A DNA stretch of 64,000 nt, taken from Fibrobacterota bacterium (lineage in GTDB: Bacteria; Fibrobacterota; Chitinivibrionia; Chitinivibrionales; Chitinispirillaceae). The notes beneath the pieces were generated by a model. That model saw only the letters and a list, made by a program, of their open reading frames with translations, made no database searches and had not been told where the DNA came from. The position numbers were made by a program, and so were the translations under genes. The stretch spans positions 12,481 through 76,480 of the forward strand of contig JAEYNR010000059.1 of assembly GCA_023412475.1 (NCBI GenBank). The letters run 5' to 3'. Position 1 is the first letter of the stretch, and each line of letters opens with the position of its first letter. Shown here piece after piece: positions 16,430-25,507 of the stretch.

Positions 16430-18244
16430 TCAGTTAGGCAGCAATATTTTATCAGTAAAAAGCAGTTTTCCCGAAGCTTTCACTCTCAGCAGCAGCAAGT
16501 TGTTGTTGAGCATTTTTTCTGCACTGAATGTTCTGGTGTTAAGACCTGGTTGAAGTTTTTGTTGCAATAGTCTTGTGTGCAGTCTTCCATTGCAATCAAA
16601 AAGTTCCACACTCACAACCTCTGATTTTGAAGTAAGAAGAGAGATGGAGAAGGTATTATTCAGACGGTTAGTATTTACAGTCACCTTAAAACCAGGTTTG
16701 CTAGCCCGTTTTTTTCCGGGAATAATTGCAGTGCTGTTGGATCCTGGTGAAGGATTAGCCGCTTTCCAGTTAGCCGGATCATTGCCATATTCATTTTTAT
16801 TTATTCTGTGGAGGGATTTACCCGTTCCATTAGCCTCCTCCGGCCAGGGGGCACTATTACCATAAGTAATCCAATCTATTAACATGTAAGGGAACACCTG
16901 GGTCATATCTTCCTCAAAATAGGAAGAACGAGGCTTCTCCAGCTTGATAGTCTCTCCACTGCCCTGAAGAGTACCCAAATAGGGGAATACCGGAGTATTA
17001 CTGTCCAAGTTGTATTTCTGCCGAAAAGCATCAACAGAAACCGTGTCATCTATGAGCACGATGAACTGTCCTGGATTGATTTTTGTATTCAGAGGAAAAT
17101 TGAAGTCTATTCCACTGACTTTCCATGTGTTGGTTGAGTCATCTTTATCATATAGTTTAACAGTATCATCACTTATATTTTGCAATTCCAGAAACTCTAT
17201 TCCATCGGTTGTCTTATACAAAATTTCTGTTATGACCACTTTCCCTGAATAAGGCTTACTGTTAGAAGTCCCAGGAGTAAGAGAATCCATTGGAACGAAA
17301 TGAGTCTCACCCACACTGTTAGTATGGCGACCAAAAGAGATGTTGTTTGAAACTTCGCCAAATGAGTACCCATGGTTATAACCGGTCAGATTACCTTCTG
17401 AATCGGCTTCAAATACGAAAGCATCTTCACCATGAGCATCAAAATTAAACCCATTGTCTCCGGCACTATACACTTCAGCCTTAAAAACAAGGTAACCACC
17501 AGCAGCAATAGTTGTATTTGCAGGGATTTTAAATTTTTTAGGTTTTTTGGAATTATCGGTCAGATACCAACCACTAATATCAACTTCGCTGTTAGTGGAA
17601 TTATAAAGCTCAACGAAATCTTCCTGGGTTGAGTCAGTATTTGCAAGGACCTCATTAATCAGTACTTTTGGAGAACTTACCTCAGGATCATCAGCTCCGG
17701 GTGAACCATGAATCTTTGCTGATGCCCGCCAGGTTGAATAATGATTAGGATCACCGGCTCTATCTGGCTTAACCGGAACAAGCGAATTACCGGAACCATC
17801 AGCGGCAACCGGCCATGGACTGCTATCTTTATAATCTACCTCATCAATCTCTACACCTGAGGCATCACACAGGGTGATCTTTTCACCTGAGTTTTTCAAA
17901 TTTCCTAATTTAAAAATGTGGTCAGGTTTAAATCCATAGCGGCTTTCAAAGCCGATTTCATCAAAAGCGATCACTTTAAACTTACCGGCTTCAATCGTTG
18001 TTGCAGCAGGGAAATCGAATGTGAGTCCATTGGAAAAAAAATAACCGCTTATATCGACAGTTTCGGTTCCTGTGTTTTTTATCTCAATAAATTCACCAAA
18101 ATCTCCATCCAGCGTAGTTTCGTCTGAAAGTGTAACATCCAGCGGATGATAATGGATTTCTGTGATGACGATTGCTGCATTCGCATATAGAAAAAGCGCA
18201 GAAACACAGAAAGATGTCAGAATTTTAGCGCATAACTGATTCAT
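16430..18244 (-). CDS. Secreted lamin-tail-domain (LTD) protein
   Basis: 604-residue secreted protein with signal peptide MNQLCAKILTSFCVSALFLY to ANA. It carries three lamin-tail Ig-like domains: IVITEIHYHPLD...FIEIKNTGTETVDISGYFF, VLINEVLANTD...FVELYNSTNSEVDISGWYL and VVITEILYKTTDGIEFLELQ. The C-terminal ~75 residues (VSVELFDCNGRLHTRLL...) form a sorting-like domain. TAAGGAG lies upstream of the ATG. Bacterial LTD proteins are surface or secreted and often accompany nucleases or hydrolases; no catalytic domain is seen, so a structural or adhesive role is inferred from its place beside the cellulases. Confidence 0.85.
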   Translation of the reverse strand: MNQLCAKILTSFCVSALFLYANAAIVITEIHYHPLDVTLSDETTLDGDFGEFIEIKNTGTETVDISGYFFSNGLTFDFPAATTIEAGKFKVIAFDEIGFESRYGFKPDHIFKLGNLKNSGEKITLCDASGVEIDEVDYKDSSPWPVAADGSGNSLVPVKPDRAGDPNHYSTWRASAKIHGSPGADDPEVSSPKVLINEVLANTDSTQEDFVELYNSTNSEVDISGWYLTDNSKKPKKFKIPANTTIAAGGYLVFKAEVYSAGDNGFNFDAHGEDAFVFEADSEGNLTGYNHGYSFGEVSNNISFGRHTNSVGETHFVPMDSLTPGTSNSKPYSGKVVITEILYKTTDGIEFLELQNISDDTVKLYDKDDSTNTWKVSGIDFNFPLNTKINPGQFIVLIDDTVSVDAFRQKYNLDSNTPVFPYLGTLQGSGETIKLEKPRSSYFEEDMTQVFPYMLIDWITYGNSAPWPEEANGTGKSLHRINKNEYGNDPANWKAANPSPGSNSTAIIPGKKRASKPGFKVTVNTNRLNNTFSISLLTSKSEVVSVELFDCNGRLHTRLLQQKLQPGLNTRTFSAEKMLNNNLLLLRVKASGKLLFTDKILLPN

Positions 18245-18605
18245 TTTTTAATGCTCCTTATTTGCATACCTTTATCCTGTAACAAATTTTAAAATCGTGA
18301 TATTCAAAAGCATTTGTTGCTAGTTATTGTTAAATGGTTCGAAATTTTTTTCTTACAAAGCTGACCAAAAACAATCAGATCTTTTCCCCTAACTATTTCA
18401 TTAATTTACCTCCTAATTATCCTTACTGTAATTTAAATGATAACCAGATGGTGTTATTCTTTAAAAAAACAAAATACCAGACCTATAAGATTTATTTAAT
18501 TGGCTATAGCCCAGTCCCTTCCGACCAATCACTTGGCGGTATCCTCCAATTATAGTATATTGATCACTTCAAGCATCAAAATTGATGAAAAAAACTGGAG
18601 ATCAC
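18245..18605. other. AT-rich divergent intergenic region
   Basis: 361 nt between the lamin-tail gene (minus) and the next plus-strand gene. It must contain both promoters; no palindrome, repeat or RNA gene recognised. Confidence 0.35.
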
Positions 18606-19742
18606 ATGAAATTGCATCTGATTTTTCCTGTCATTTTGTTTTCATTGTGCGTTACTCCTTTTGCTTTAGACCAAATCACAACCGATGCAACGGGGGTCGG
18701 AAAAACCAAAGAAGAAGCTTTACTCGCTGCTAAAAAAAACGCCGCCAGAGATGCTATTAATACTTTGCTGAGCTCTCAGATAGAAATCGACAGCTTTGCT
18801 GCAAAAGAAAATGATTTCCTCTCCAAAGTCATAGTAAATCTTAAAGACTGGAAACTTCTGTCGGAATCGAAAAACTCTGATAGTCTATTTAAAATTAAAA
18901 TAAGGGCAAGCTTTCCCAAAAATTCAGTAAAAAAAGAGCTGTACTCTTCACAGATTTTGATTGAATCGATGCATAAACCGACAATTTTGGTTCTGGTATC
19001 TGAGGAAAACTGTGGTATTTGGGATCCTCAGAACCAATCCGCAGAAAACGTGATTTTTAATTATTTACAAAAACCCTACAAATTCGATCTAATTAGTCCT
19101 GCCATTGCAGCATCAATAAAAAGCTCTAAACAACAATTCGGGCAGCTTTTTGGGAATCTTTCTGCTGCAGTAGCAACGGGGACACAAAATGGAGCCGAAG
19201 TATTAATAATAGGAACAGCCGTAAGCAAGAAATCCGATAACAACTCTCATAATTCTCCGCCAATGGTTTCGGTCAGCGCAGATATATTACTAAAAGTGAT
19301 AAATTGTACCACTGGCCGGCTTATCTGCTCTGTAAGCAGTAACAGCTCGGCAACAGACAGCAGTCATATCACTGCCGGGGAGGCAGCTATCGAAAAAGCC
19401 GCCATTAACACTGTAAAGAAACTGCTGCACCCAGTCATTATAGACTGGCAAGGACAGCTCAATGTTGGATTCCCCATTACCATGACCATAAATGCCGTAA
19501 AATCCTATCGCCAAAGGAGCGTAGTTATCCAGACTCTCAACCGTATAGAAAATATAAATATGGTCAGAGAACAGGTCTGGGATCCGGAGTCTTTTATTCT
19601 TAGGCTGAATATCTATTATAGAGGCAATCCCAATGATCTTCACAAAAAACTGAATGGTTTTAAACTTCTCTCAGGAGGCGGAAGTCTTCTGGTAACCGGA
19701 GTTAATAGCCAGAATATCACTTTGCTAATGCAGGTAATGTGA
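18606..19742 (+). CDS. Secreted FlgT/LPP20-like protein of unknown function
   Basis: 378-residue protein with signal peptide MKLHLIFPVILFSLCVTPFA. The ATG at 18606 is chosen because GGAG lies 6 nt upstream; earlier in-frame Met codons lack one. Residues ~25-60 (TDATGVGKTKEEALLAAKKNAARDAI) match the amphipathic start of FlgT/LPP20-type periplasmic domains. Residues ~130-240 resemble the following domain with a nucleotide-binding-like beta/alpha pattern (PTILVLVSEENCG; AEVLIIGTAVS). A flagellar or envelope role is possible by family but nothing nearby confirms it. ispG follows 54 nt downstream. Confidence 0.65.
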   Translation: MKLHLIFPVILFSLCVTPFALDQITTDATGVGKTKEEALLAAKKNAARDAINTLLSSQIEIDSFAAKENDFLSKVIVNLKDWKLLSESKNSDSLFKIKIRASFPKNSVKKELYSSQILIESMHKPTILVLVSEENCGIWDPQNQSAENVIFNYLQKPYKFDLISPAIAASIKSSKQQFGQLFGNLSAAVATGTQNGAEVLIIGTAVSKKSDNNSHNSPPMVSVSADILLKVINCTTGRLICSVSSNSSATDSSHITAGEAAIEKAAINTVKKLLHPVIIDWQGQLNVGFPITMTINAVKSYRQRSVVIQTLNRIENINMVREQVWDPESFILRLNIYYRGNPNDLHKKLNGFKLLSGGGSLLVTGVNSQNITLLMQVM

Positions 19743-19796
19743 ACAGTAAGCTTTTTTAACCTGACTTAATATAAAACAAGGATATGTAAACAATTG

Positions 19797-20861
19797 ATGT
19801 CTGAAAGAAAAAATACAAAAGCTATTTCGGTCAGAGGTATTAAAATCGGAGGAAATGCTCCTGTAGTTATTCAATCTATGACTAATACCCCTGCAGGAGA
19901 CATTGACGGAACACTGAAACAAATTGAACAATTAACTGCTGCAGGCTGCAGAATCGTCAGAATCGCTGTACCTGAGGAAAATGCAGTTGCGTCATTTAAA
20001 CAAATCAGAAAACAAACCGATGTGGCCCTGGTAGCCGACATCCACTTTAATTATAAGCTGGCAATTGCAGCTATCGAAGCCGGTGCAGACAAAATAAGAA
20101 TCAATCCTGGAAATATCGGTTCTGATCAAAGGGTAAAGATGGTGGTTGATGCCGCAGCCAGCGCAAACATTCCCATAAGAATCGGAGTTAACTCGGGGTC
20201 TCTGGAAAAAAAACTGCTTCAGAAATATGGTGGCTCAAGTCCTGAGGCACTGCTGGAAAGTGCTCAAAACTACATATCCATGATGAATTCCTGGAATTTC
20301 CGCGATATCATTATTTCTATCAAAGCAAGTGATGTGCTTACTACAATCAAGGCATGCCGTCTGCTTGCGATCCATAGCGATGTTCCACAGCATATTGGAA
20401 TTACCGAGTCCGGTACAGTACGCAGTGGTTCAATCAGATCATCGGTAGGAATCGGAACTCTTCTGGCTGAAGGAATTGGAGACACCATCCGTGTGTCGCT
20501 CTCAGGAGATCCTGTAGATGAGATTTATGTGGCTAAAGAAATTTTAAAATCACTGGACCTTATGGAAGGACCGGTGGTAATCGCCTGCCCCACCTGCGGA
20601 CGAACTCAGATCGATGTCGCTTCTCTTGCAAACCAGGTTGAACAGATTGTTTCCGGAATTCAAACCCCCATTAAAATTGCGGTGATGGGATGCGTTGTAA
20701 ATGGCCCCGGAGAAGCAAGGGATGCAGATATAGGTATCGCTGGTGGTAAACAGGAAGGATTACTGTTTATTAAAGGTGAACCGGTATGCAAAGTTCCTGA
20801 AAAAGAACTTTTAAGCAAGTTCAGGGAAATCCTTGAGCAGCAAATCAGTATAAAAGCATGA
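19797..20861 (+). CDS. ispG: 4-hydroxy-3-methylbut-2-en-1-yl diphosphate synthase (IspG/GcpE)
   Basis: 354-residue [4Fe-4S] enzyme of the MEP isoprenoid pathway, converting MEcPP to HMBPP. The N-terminal TIM barrel has GGNAPVVIQSMTNTPAGD, LVADIHFN and DKIRINPGNIG. The C-terminal cluster domain has CPTCGRTQID and MGCVVNGPGEARDADIGIAGG, giving the Cys ligands. ATG at 19797 directly follows an in-frame TTG; AAGGA lies about 14 nt upstream. Length matches the short bacterial form (no plant-type insert). With ispA at 31 kb it shows MEP-type isoprenoid synthesis. Confidence 0.97.
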   Translation: MSERKNTKAISVRGIKIGGNAPVVIQSMTNTPAGDIDGTLKQIEQLTAAGCRIVRIAVPEENAVASFKQIRKQTDVALVADIHFNYKLAIAAIEAGADKIRINPGNIGSDQRVKMVVDAAASANIPIRIGVNSGSLEKKLLQKYGGSSPEALLESAQNYISMMNSWNFRDIIISIKASDVLTTIKACRLLAIHSDVPQHIGITESGTVRSGSIRSSVGIGTLLAEGIGDTIRVSLSGDPVDEIYVAKEILKSLDLMEGPVVIACPTCGRTQIDVASLANQVEQIVSGIQTPIKIAVMGCVVNGPGEARDADIGIAGGKQEGLLFIKGEPVCKVPEKELLSKFREILEQQISIKA

Positions 20862-20932
20862 TGAGTATTTAGAGTTTTCTTAGATTTGATAACTCTCAAG
20901 AATACGAAATTTTGCTCTCATTAACGGGTAAC

Positions 20933-20952
20933 ATTTAATTGCCGGAGTTATA
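20933..20952. repeat. Single copy of the TTACTCCGGC dispersed repeat
   Basis: ATTTAATTGCCGGAGTTATA is the reverse-oriented version of the repeat seen at 24698 and at the ends of the 52089-52180 element. It lies between ispG and the SDR gene with no visible inverted partner. Confidence 0.55.
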
Positions 20953-21048
20953 AACTAAGATTGGATTTATTGAGTATCGCTTTTTGCCTGTGATATCTGA
21001 TACTCTTTCTGATTGCTGAGTAATAATCCTTTAACTTTTTATAATGCA

Positions 21049-21924
21049 ATGAAAAAACTGCTTATTACCGGGGCTTCGGGATTTCTTGGGTGGAACCTGT
21101 GTTCAATCGCATCCAGCCAATACAAAGTTATTCCAGTGAGTAACAGAAATTTTTATGAACAGCCCGCTACTAAAGCCCACAAATGTGATATCACCGATTA
21201 TCAGCAATTAAAAGCCCTTATGTCAGGAGAAAAACCGGATGCAGTAATCCATCTGGCTGCTGCATCAAATCCTAACTATTGTCAGATCCACCCAGACGAA
21301 ACCTTCAAGATAAATGTCACTGCATCTTCAAATATCGCCGGATTGTGTGCTGACCTGAACGCTTTCTGTGTTTTCACCTCCTCAGATCTGGTTTTTAATG
21401 GTAAAAACCCTCCTTATAAAGAAGATGATGATACAAATCCGGTTAACACTTATGGTCAGCAAAAATTGACTGCTGAACAACAGATGCGTTGCCGGTATGA
21501 AAATGCCACCATCTGTCGAATGCCACTTATGTATGGTGATGCGCCTCGATGGGCCTCAAGTTTTATCCAACCCTGGATCAAACAGCTTCAGGAAGGAAAC
21601 ACTCTGAGCCTTTTCACCGATGAGTTCCGTAGCCCGCTCAGCGCCCGTGATGCTTGCAGGGGACTTCTTCTGGCTCTGGAGAAACCCCGGGAAATAATTC
21701 ATCTGGGTGGACCAGAAAGATTATCCAGATATGAAATGGGTAAGATTCTGGCAGAAACCAATGGATTTTCTCAAACTTTGCTTGACCCATGTAAACAGCA
21801 GGATCTACCCATGGCTGCTCCCAGACCAACAGATGTCTCTTTAGACAGTTCAAAAGCATTTGCGATGGGATTTTGCCCCCAATCCTTCGCGAGGACGCTA
21901 CGGATTGCAGGCAGTACTACGTAA
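21049..21924 (+). CDS. NAD(P)-dependent sugar-nucleotide SDR (RmlD/epimerase-like)
   Basis: 291-residue extended short-chain dehydrogenase/reductase. ITGASGFLGWNL is the nucleotide-binding loop, HLAAASNPNYC the next strand, TSSDLVF and YGQQK (YxxxK) the catalytic pair. It resembles dTDP-4-dehydrorhamnose reductase or related nucleoside-diphosphate-sugar epimerases; the substrate cannot be told. ATG at 21049 is preferred to an upstream TTG. The last ~10 codons (RTLRIAGSTT) are encoded by the first unit of a repeat array beginning at 21891, so the native C-terminus has been replaced or extended by the repeat. Confidence 0.85.
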   Translation: MKKLLITGASGFLGWNLCSIASSQYKVIPVSNRNFYEQPATKAHKCDITDYQQLKALMSGEKPDAVIHLAAASNPNYCQIHPDETFKINVTASSNIAGLCADLNAFCVFTSSDLVFNGKNPPYKEDDDTNPVNTYGQQKLTAEQQMRCRYENATICRMPLMYGDAPRWASSFIQPWIKQLQEGNTLSLFTDEFRSPLSARDACRGLLLALEKPREIIHLGGPERLSRYEMGKILAETNGFSQTLLDPCKQQDLPMAAPRPTDVSLDSSKAFAMGFCPQSFARTLRIAGSTT

Positions 21925-22040
21925 AGGTGAAAGATATACAATCTAAGGGATTGCTACGGATTGAAGGAAGTACCAACCCAAGGACATTGCTGCGGGTTGA
22001 AAGAAGCACAAACGCAATGACATTGCAGAGTAAACTTCAC
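21891..22040. repeat. Degenerate tandem repeat array, orientation A
   Basis: Units GACGCTACGGATTGCAGGC (from 21894), GGATTGCTACGGATTGAAGG (21948), GGACATTGCTGCGGGTTGAA (21982) and TGACATTGC (22018). The TTGC anchors at 21951, 21987 and 22023 are exactly 36 bp apart. The first unit encodes the last residues of the SDR. The reverse complement of the unit makes up the array at 22290-22466. Confidence 0.7.
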
Positions 22041-22289
22041 GGATGAAGTTAGAGGTCTTCATTGAACACTTCGATAGCATTACTGTAAAAAAGTGCAACA
22101 CCAGTCAAGTACTACCGCCACAAAAGCTTGATTGAGTGACAAAGCCGCGAAAGCAAGAAGCCACGACAGTGCCTTTACGAAACATCTGGCTCCACTGACT
22201 TAGCCAGTGATTTCCTGAAAGCCAGAAATGACTTGTCCTTATAAAAAATCAAATTACTTCGTATAAATTTGAGGAAAAAAAAATAAAAG

Positions 22290-22466
22290 CGAGCAATCTG
22301 TAGCTTCTGAGATTCCGTAGTATCAGCGTAAAAAGTAGCCTGCAATCGTAGTATCAGCGAAAAGGAAGCCTGCGATCCGTAGCGTCTACATAAAAAAAAG
22401 AAGCCTGAAATCCAAAGCTTCTGTAAAAAAGTAACGCCTGCGATCCGAAGCGTCTTCGTTAAGAAT
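22290..22466. repeat. Degenerate tandem repeat array, orientation B
   Basis: About six units with consensus GCCTGCGATCCGTAGCGTCT; GCCTG anchors lie at 22338, 22368, 22403 and 22436 (period 30-35 bp), with two more diverged units upstream. This is the reverse complement of the unit at 21894-21912. The array ends at the 3' end of tRNA-Ser. The 250-nt spacer between the arrays (22041-22289) has no gene that I can see. Confidence 0.7.
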
Positions 22467-22548
22467 CGGAGGACGAGGGACTCGAACCCCCAAGCGGTTA
22501 CCCGCGACGGTTTTCAAGACCGTTGGATTACCATTATCCTAGTCCTCC
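22467..22548 (-). tRNA. tRNA-Ser(UGA)
   Basis: Cloverleaf read on the minus strand. The acceptor GGAGGAC/GTCCTCC has 7 bp; the D-stem is GGAT/ATCC; the anticodon stem ACGGT/ACCGT encloses loop CTTGAAA (anticodon TGA). A variable arm GCGG-GTAA-CCGC and a T-arm GGGGG-TTCGAGT-CCCTC follow. The long variable arm and anticodon give Ser. At about 82 nt it is compact for a class II tRNA. CCA is not encoded. Confidence 0.92.
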
Positions 22549-22716
22549 AAAAAAGTCTTTCAAATATAGCTTTGTGCAGCTTAGTGTGCAAGATCGAAAA
22601 ACAGTCTCTTCTAAGTTTTCCCACAGAAATGTTTTTTAACGCTCTACAAAATCACCTGCTCTGGCAGGGCGAAATCTTTATTGCAAAATTTGCTGGTCAG
22701 CGGAAAGCAGCTCATA

Positions 22717-24576
22717 TCATCTAATGAAGTTAATCACTGTCTGAATCAGCAAACGACTCAGTCTATATTCCTCTCTGGCGAAAAATGGAAGATAACTATT
22801 TTTGTGATATAGCCAGATCTCATGTTTTCTGTTATGAAGGCTTTTGCCCTGAGGAATATCAAAATAAAACGATTCTTCATAAGTTCCTTCTTCCAGTGTT
22901 TCCAACTCTGCCAAAGTATAAGATGCAAGATGAAGCACTCTGATAGTGTCCTTCAGCTTTTCGTCGATAAAAAATGAAATGAATGCACTTCCTTTCAAAC
23001 CCTGTGCCTTGGTAAAGGAACATTTCATCTGAAACCCATTTCCAGATCTTGCTACCTCACTTTTGAGTATTGAATATGATCCTTTCAGGTGATCTTTTTC
23101 CTCAACTTTTCGGGTCAGACTAAAGGGTATGTCTGCTTCAAAACCATTAGCTTTAGATAGGATTATCAGACCATCCAGATTGCATTTTAGTATGAAAGAA
23201 TCGGCTTTAGCCAGGTTTGCCAGCCGCCTGCGATTAAAAAGCAGATCATCGTAATCACGCTTCTCAAAAAAATCGAACAGATAATACTGAGCTCTCATGG
23301 TGTCGAAGGGATAAGGGTGAATAAAGGCCCACTGTCTGTCAGCCATTTTTGTCATGAGGTGTACATCGGATGCAATAGGAACTTTTGGCGGCAAAAGCTT
23401 TAATAGTGAATCAGCAATTGAATCGTGCTTAGTATATTTGTAATGAAAAACATTGCGTTTCTCTGGATTAAGCATCTCTCTGAAATTGATTCCTATTGCT
23501 GAGTGTGGGAAAAGCACCAGTAGAACCATTGAAGGGAAAAGTGTTCCATAAAGAGCCTGTTTGAATTGTTTTTCAGTTTTTATCCTCGAAATGCCCTCAA
23601 TAAGAATTATAAATACCGGTGCAACCAGAATCGCATGACGATGAGTAAGAACTGAACCGGAAGCAACAAAGATCATCATTAAAGGTATAAGAAGGATTAA
23701 GCCACGTATAAATTTCAGTAAACTGATATTGAGTATCGCCAGTATGACAAGTACAAACTGAGACTGGGACGTAAAGATGTTTCTCCAGAAATAGGCATTG
23801 TATCTCAGTACTGCAGTTCTCAGATTGGTATCAGGCGAATCTACCACATGGGCGGCTACATTCAGATTGTACCCTTTTGCGCCCGCGAAAAACTGTATCG
23901 CAGGTGTAAGAATTATAAACTGAGCCAAGCCAATTAATATCAGCATAGCTGAGCGCTTTTTATCTTCATTGATTATCATAACTCCCAAAAGTAGGTTGAA
24001 AAGAAAAGCATGCTCTTTAACTGATATCCCCAAAGCTATCAACAACCAGAAATAGACATATTGTCTTCTGCGATAAAATAACCATGCCAGAAGATGTGGG
24101 GTAATGATAAACGAGTCTGCGTGAAACTCGAAAAGATTTATTGCAGCAAGAAGCGGAAACGTCCAATAGCATAATGACAGTATAACCGCAGTTTTTTTAT
24201 TGACATTCATCTGGCAGGCCAGCATATACACCACAATTCCAGCGGAACCTGTTGCTATCGTTTGCAAAATAAGAAGAGTATGCGCAGAGGGAAAGAGGGC
24301 AAAAAAAGGTAAAAAAACTAACGTTATAAGATCTGTATGTCCACTGAACCTGCACGTAATGTAGCCATTTCCCAGGGTTGATTCCATTAAATTCCAATTT
24401 AGGGTATTATAGAAAGCCTGAAGGATATTACCCATATCGAAATCATAATTATAACCGTTGTAGGCTCTAATAGAGAGAGTGGCAAAAATGATGCAATAGA
24501 GCAGAAAGCATCCCCAAATAATAATAGGATAATAAAAAGATTCTCCGGATATTCTTTTTTGCAGGAACGATTTCAT
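22717..24576 (-). CDS. DUF2079 polytopic membrane protein (GT-C-like)
   Basis: 619-residue inner-membrane protein with about ten hydrophobic segments in the first ~380 residues and a soluble C-terminal ~230 residues. The motifs FDMGNILQAFYNTL, FSGHTDLI, LFEFHADSF and ISVKEHAF match DUF2079, a family related to GT-C fold glycosyltransferases and mannosyltransferase-like proteins. Function and donor are not established for the family. It stands alone on the minus strand with a 455-nt upstream region containing one TTACTCCGGC repeat. Confidence 0.8.
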   Translation of the reverse strand: MKSFLQKRISGESFYYPIIIWGCFLLYCIIFATLSIRAYNGYNYDFDMGNILQAFYNTLNWNLMESTLGNGYITCRFSGHTDLITLVFLPFFALFPSAHTLLILQTIATGSAGIVVYMLACQMNVNKKTAVILSLCYWTFPLLAAINLFEFHADSFIITPHLLAWLFYRRRQYVYFWLLIALGISVKEHAFLFNLLLGVMIINEDKKRSAMLILIGLAQFIILTPAIQFFAGAKGYNLNVAAHVVDSPDTNLRTAVLRYNAYFWRNIFTSQSQFVLVILAILNISLLKFIRGLILLIPLMMIFVASGSVLTHRHAILVAPVFIILIEGISRIKTEKQFKQALYGTLFPSMVLLVLFPHSAIGINFREMLNPEKRNVFHYKYTKHDSIADSLLKLLPPKVPIASDVHLMTKMADRQWAFIHPYPFDTMRAQYYLFDFFEKRDYDDLLFNRRRLANLAKADSFILKCNLDGLIILSKANGFEADIPFSLTRKVEEKDHLKGSYSILKSEVARSGNGFQMKCSFTKAQGLKGSAFISFFIDEKLKDTIRVLHLASYTLAELETLEEGTYEESFYFDIPQGKSLHNRKHEIWLYHKNSYLPFFAREEYRLSRLLIQTVINFIR

Positions 24577-25011
24577 AGATACCGGAATTGGGTTTGCAGG
24601 AACCTGTTCAAATCAGATCAGTTATATAAACGTTAAACTGTCTAGTTACTACTCTGCTATCTGATCAGAAAAAAATCAACAGAATAATACCTACCTGTTA
24701 CTCCGGCAATTAAATATTACCTAAATTATCTAATCGGGAAAAACCATACAGAAGGTAATTCCAAATCACCATTCTTAAATCCTAAACAAATTCCAAAATT
24801 ATAATTTCAAAGCTGAGATAATCAGCAGAACAGGTAAAATGAAGTTCTGCATAGGTTAACCAAATATTATTAATTTAGGACCATAACATTTTCTATTCTT
24901 ATTTTTCCAGAACACACCCATAACTCCCCAAAACACCTCTACGAATCCCGCCTTCAAAGGCCTTCCTCTCGTTCCTCTTCCTCCAGGCCCGCTTCCATGG
25001 GGTGATTCGGG
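24577..25011. other. Intergenic region upstream of the DUF2079 gene
   Basis: About 435 nt. An AT-rich part carries the repeat at 24698. A GC-richer pyrimidine-rich stretch at about 24915-25000 leads into the 21-bp array. No coding frame is supported. Confidence 0.35.
24698..24715. repeat. Single copy of the TTACTCCGGC dispersed repeat
   Basis: TTACTCCGGCAATTAAAT is identical over 18 bp to the left end of the element at 52091-52108. It lies upstream of the DUF2079 gene. Confidence 0.6.
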
Positions 25012-25507
25012 TGTGAGAAGCCTTCCCATGCGTGTTACAGAGGTCCCCAGACCTGTGACAAAGGTCGATTTTTCATTAAAATCGATAAAAAGAGCATTTT
25101 ACCATGCGTTTTTACCCGTTACTTACTCTGTTTGATGTGTGACAGGGTGTCCTGAACCTGTTAGAGGGGTTCTTTTTATTGTGACTGAGGGTGCCAGACT
25201 TGTGAACCATTCAATTTTCTTTGTGACAGATGGCGCGGAACGTGTTACAAGCCTGCTTTTTGTTCTGACAGCACATAAAAATGATCAAAAACGAATTGTA
25301 ACAGCTTCAATAAACTCTGAAATGAGATATTTTCACGAAAATACGCGTTTTGGATACCCTGTAACAGAGATTTTGAGGTGTGTAACAGAAAAAAGTGGAT
25401 CGGTTACAAAGAAAATTGTGTGATTCACATTCTAAAGTCAATGTGTCACAAGCTCCGGAGGCATTGTAACAAGGGTTATAGCATTGTAACAAGGATTAGT
25501 GCCTCTC
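25012..25507. repeat. Degenerate tandem array with 21-bp register and TGTNACA head
   Basis: Heads matching TGTNACA or one change from it lie at 25012, 25033, 25054, 25117, 25138, 25159, 25180, 25201, 25222, 25243, 25264, then after a 12-nt phase jump at 25297, 25360, 25381, 25402, 25423, 25444, 25465 and 25485. Nearly all spacings are 21 bp or a multiple. Between 25138 and 25263 alternate units differ (GC-rich then T-rich bodies), giving a 42-bp higher order. One frame reads as heptads starting VT (for example VTEGARLVNHSIFF, VTDGAERVTSLLFV) but has an internal stop at 25133. It could be a protein-binding array or a decayed repeat-protein gene. Confidence 0.75.

Noticed and set aside
22290..22466. 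CRISPR array next to tRNA-Ser
   Set aside because: Tandem units of 30-35 bp diverge gradually with no unique spacers; they belong to an intergenic repeat family.
25139..25423. Heptad-repeat protein (VTxxxxx) encoded by the 21-bp array
   Set aside because: Start is a GTG without a ribosome site, a stop interrupts the frame upstream at 25133, and both strands stay open simply because the unit length is a multiple of three. Kept only as an alternative explanation.
25012..25507. CRISPR array
   Set aside because: Repeat length of 21 bp with degenerate units and no spacers of constant length; no cas genes in the window.
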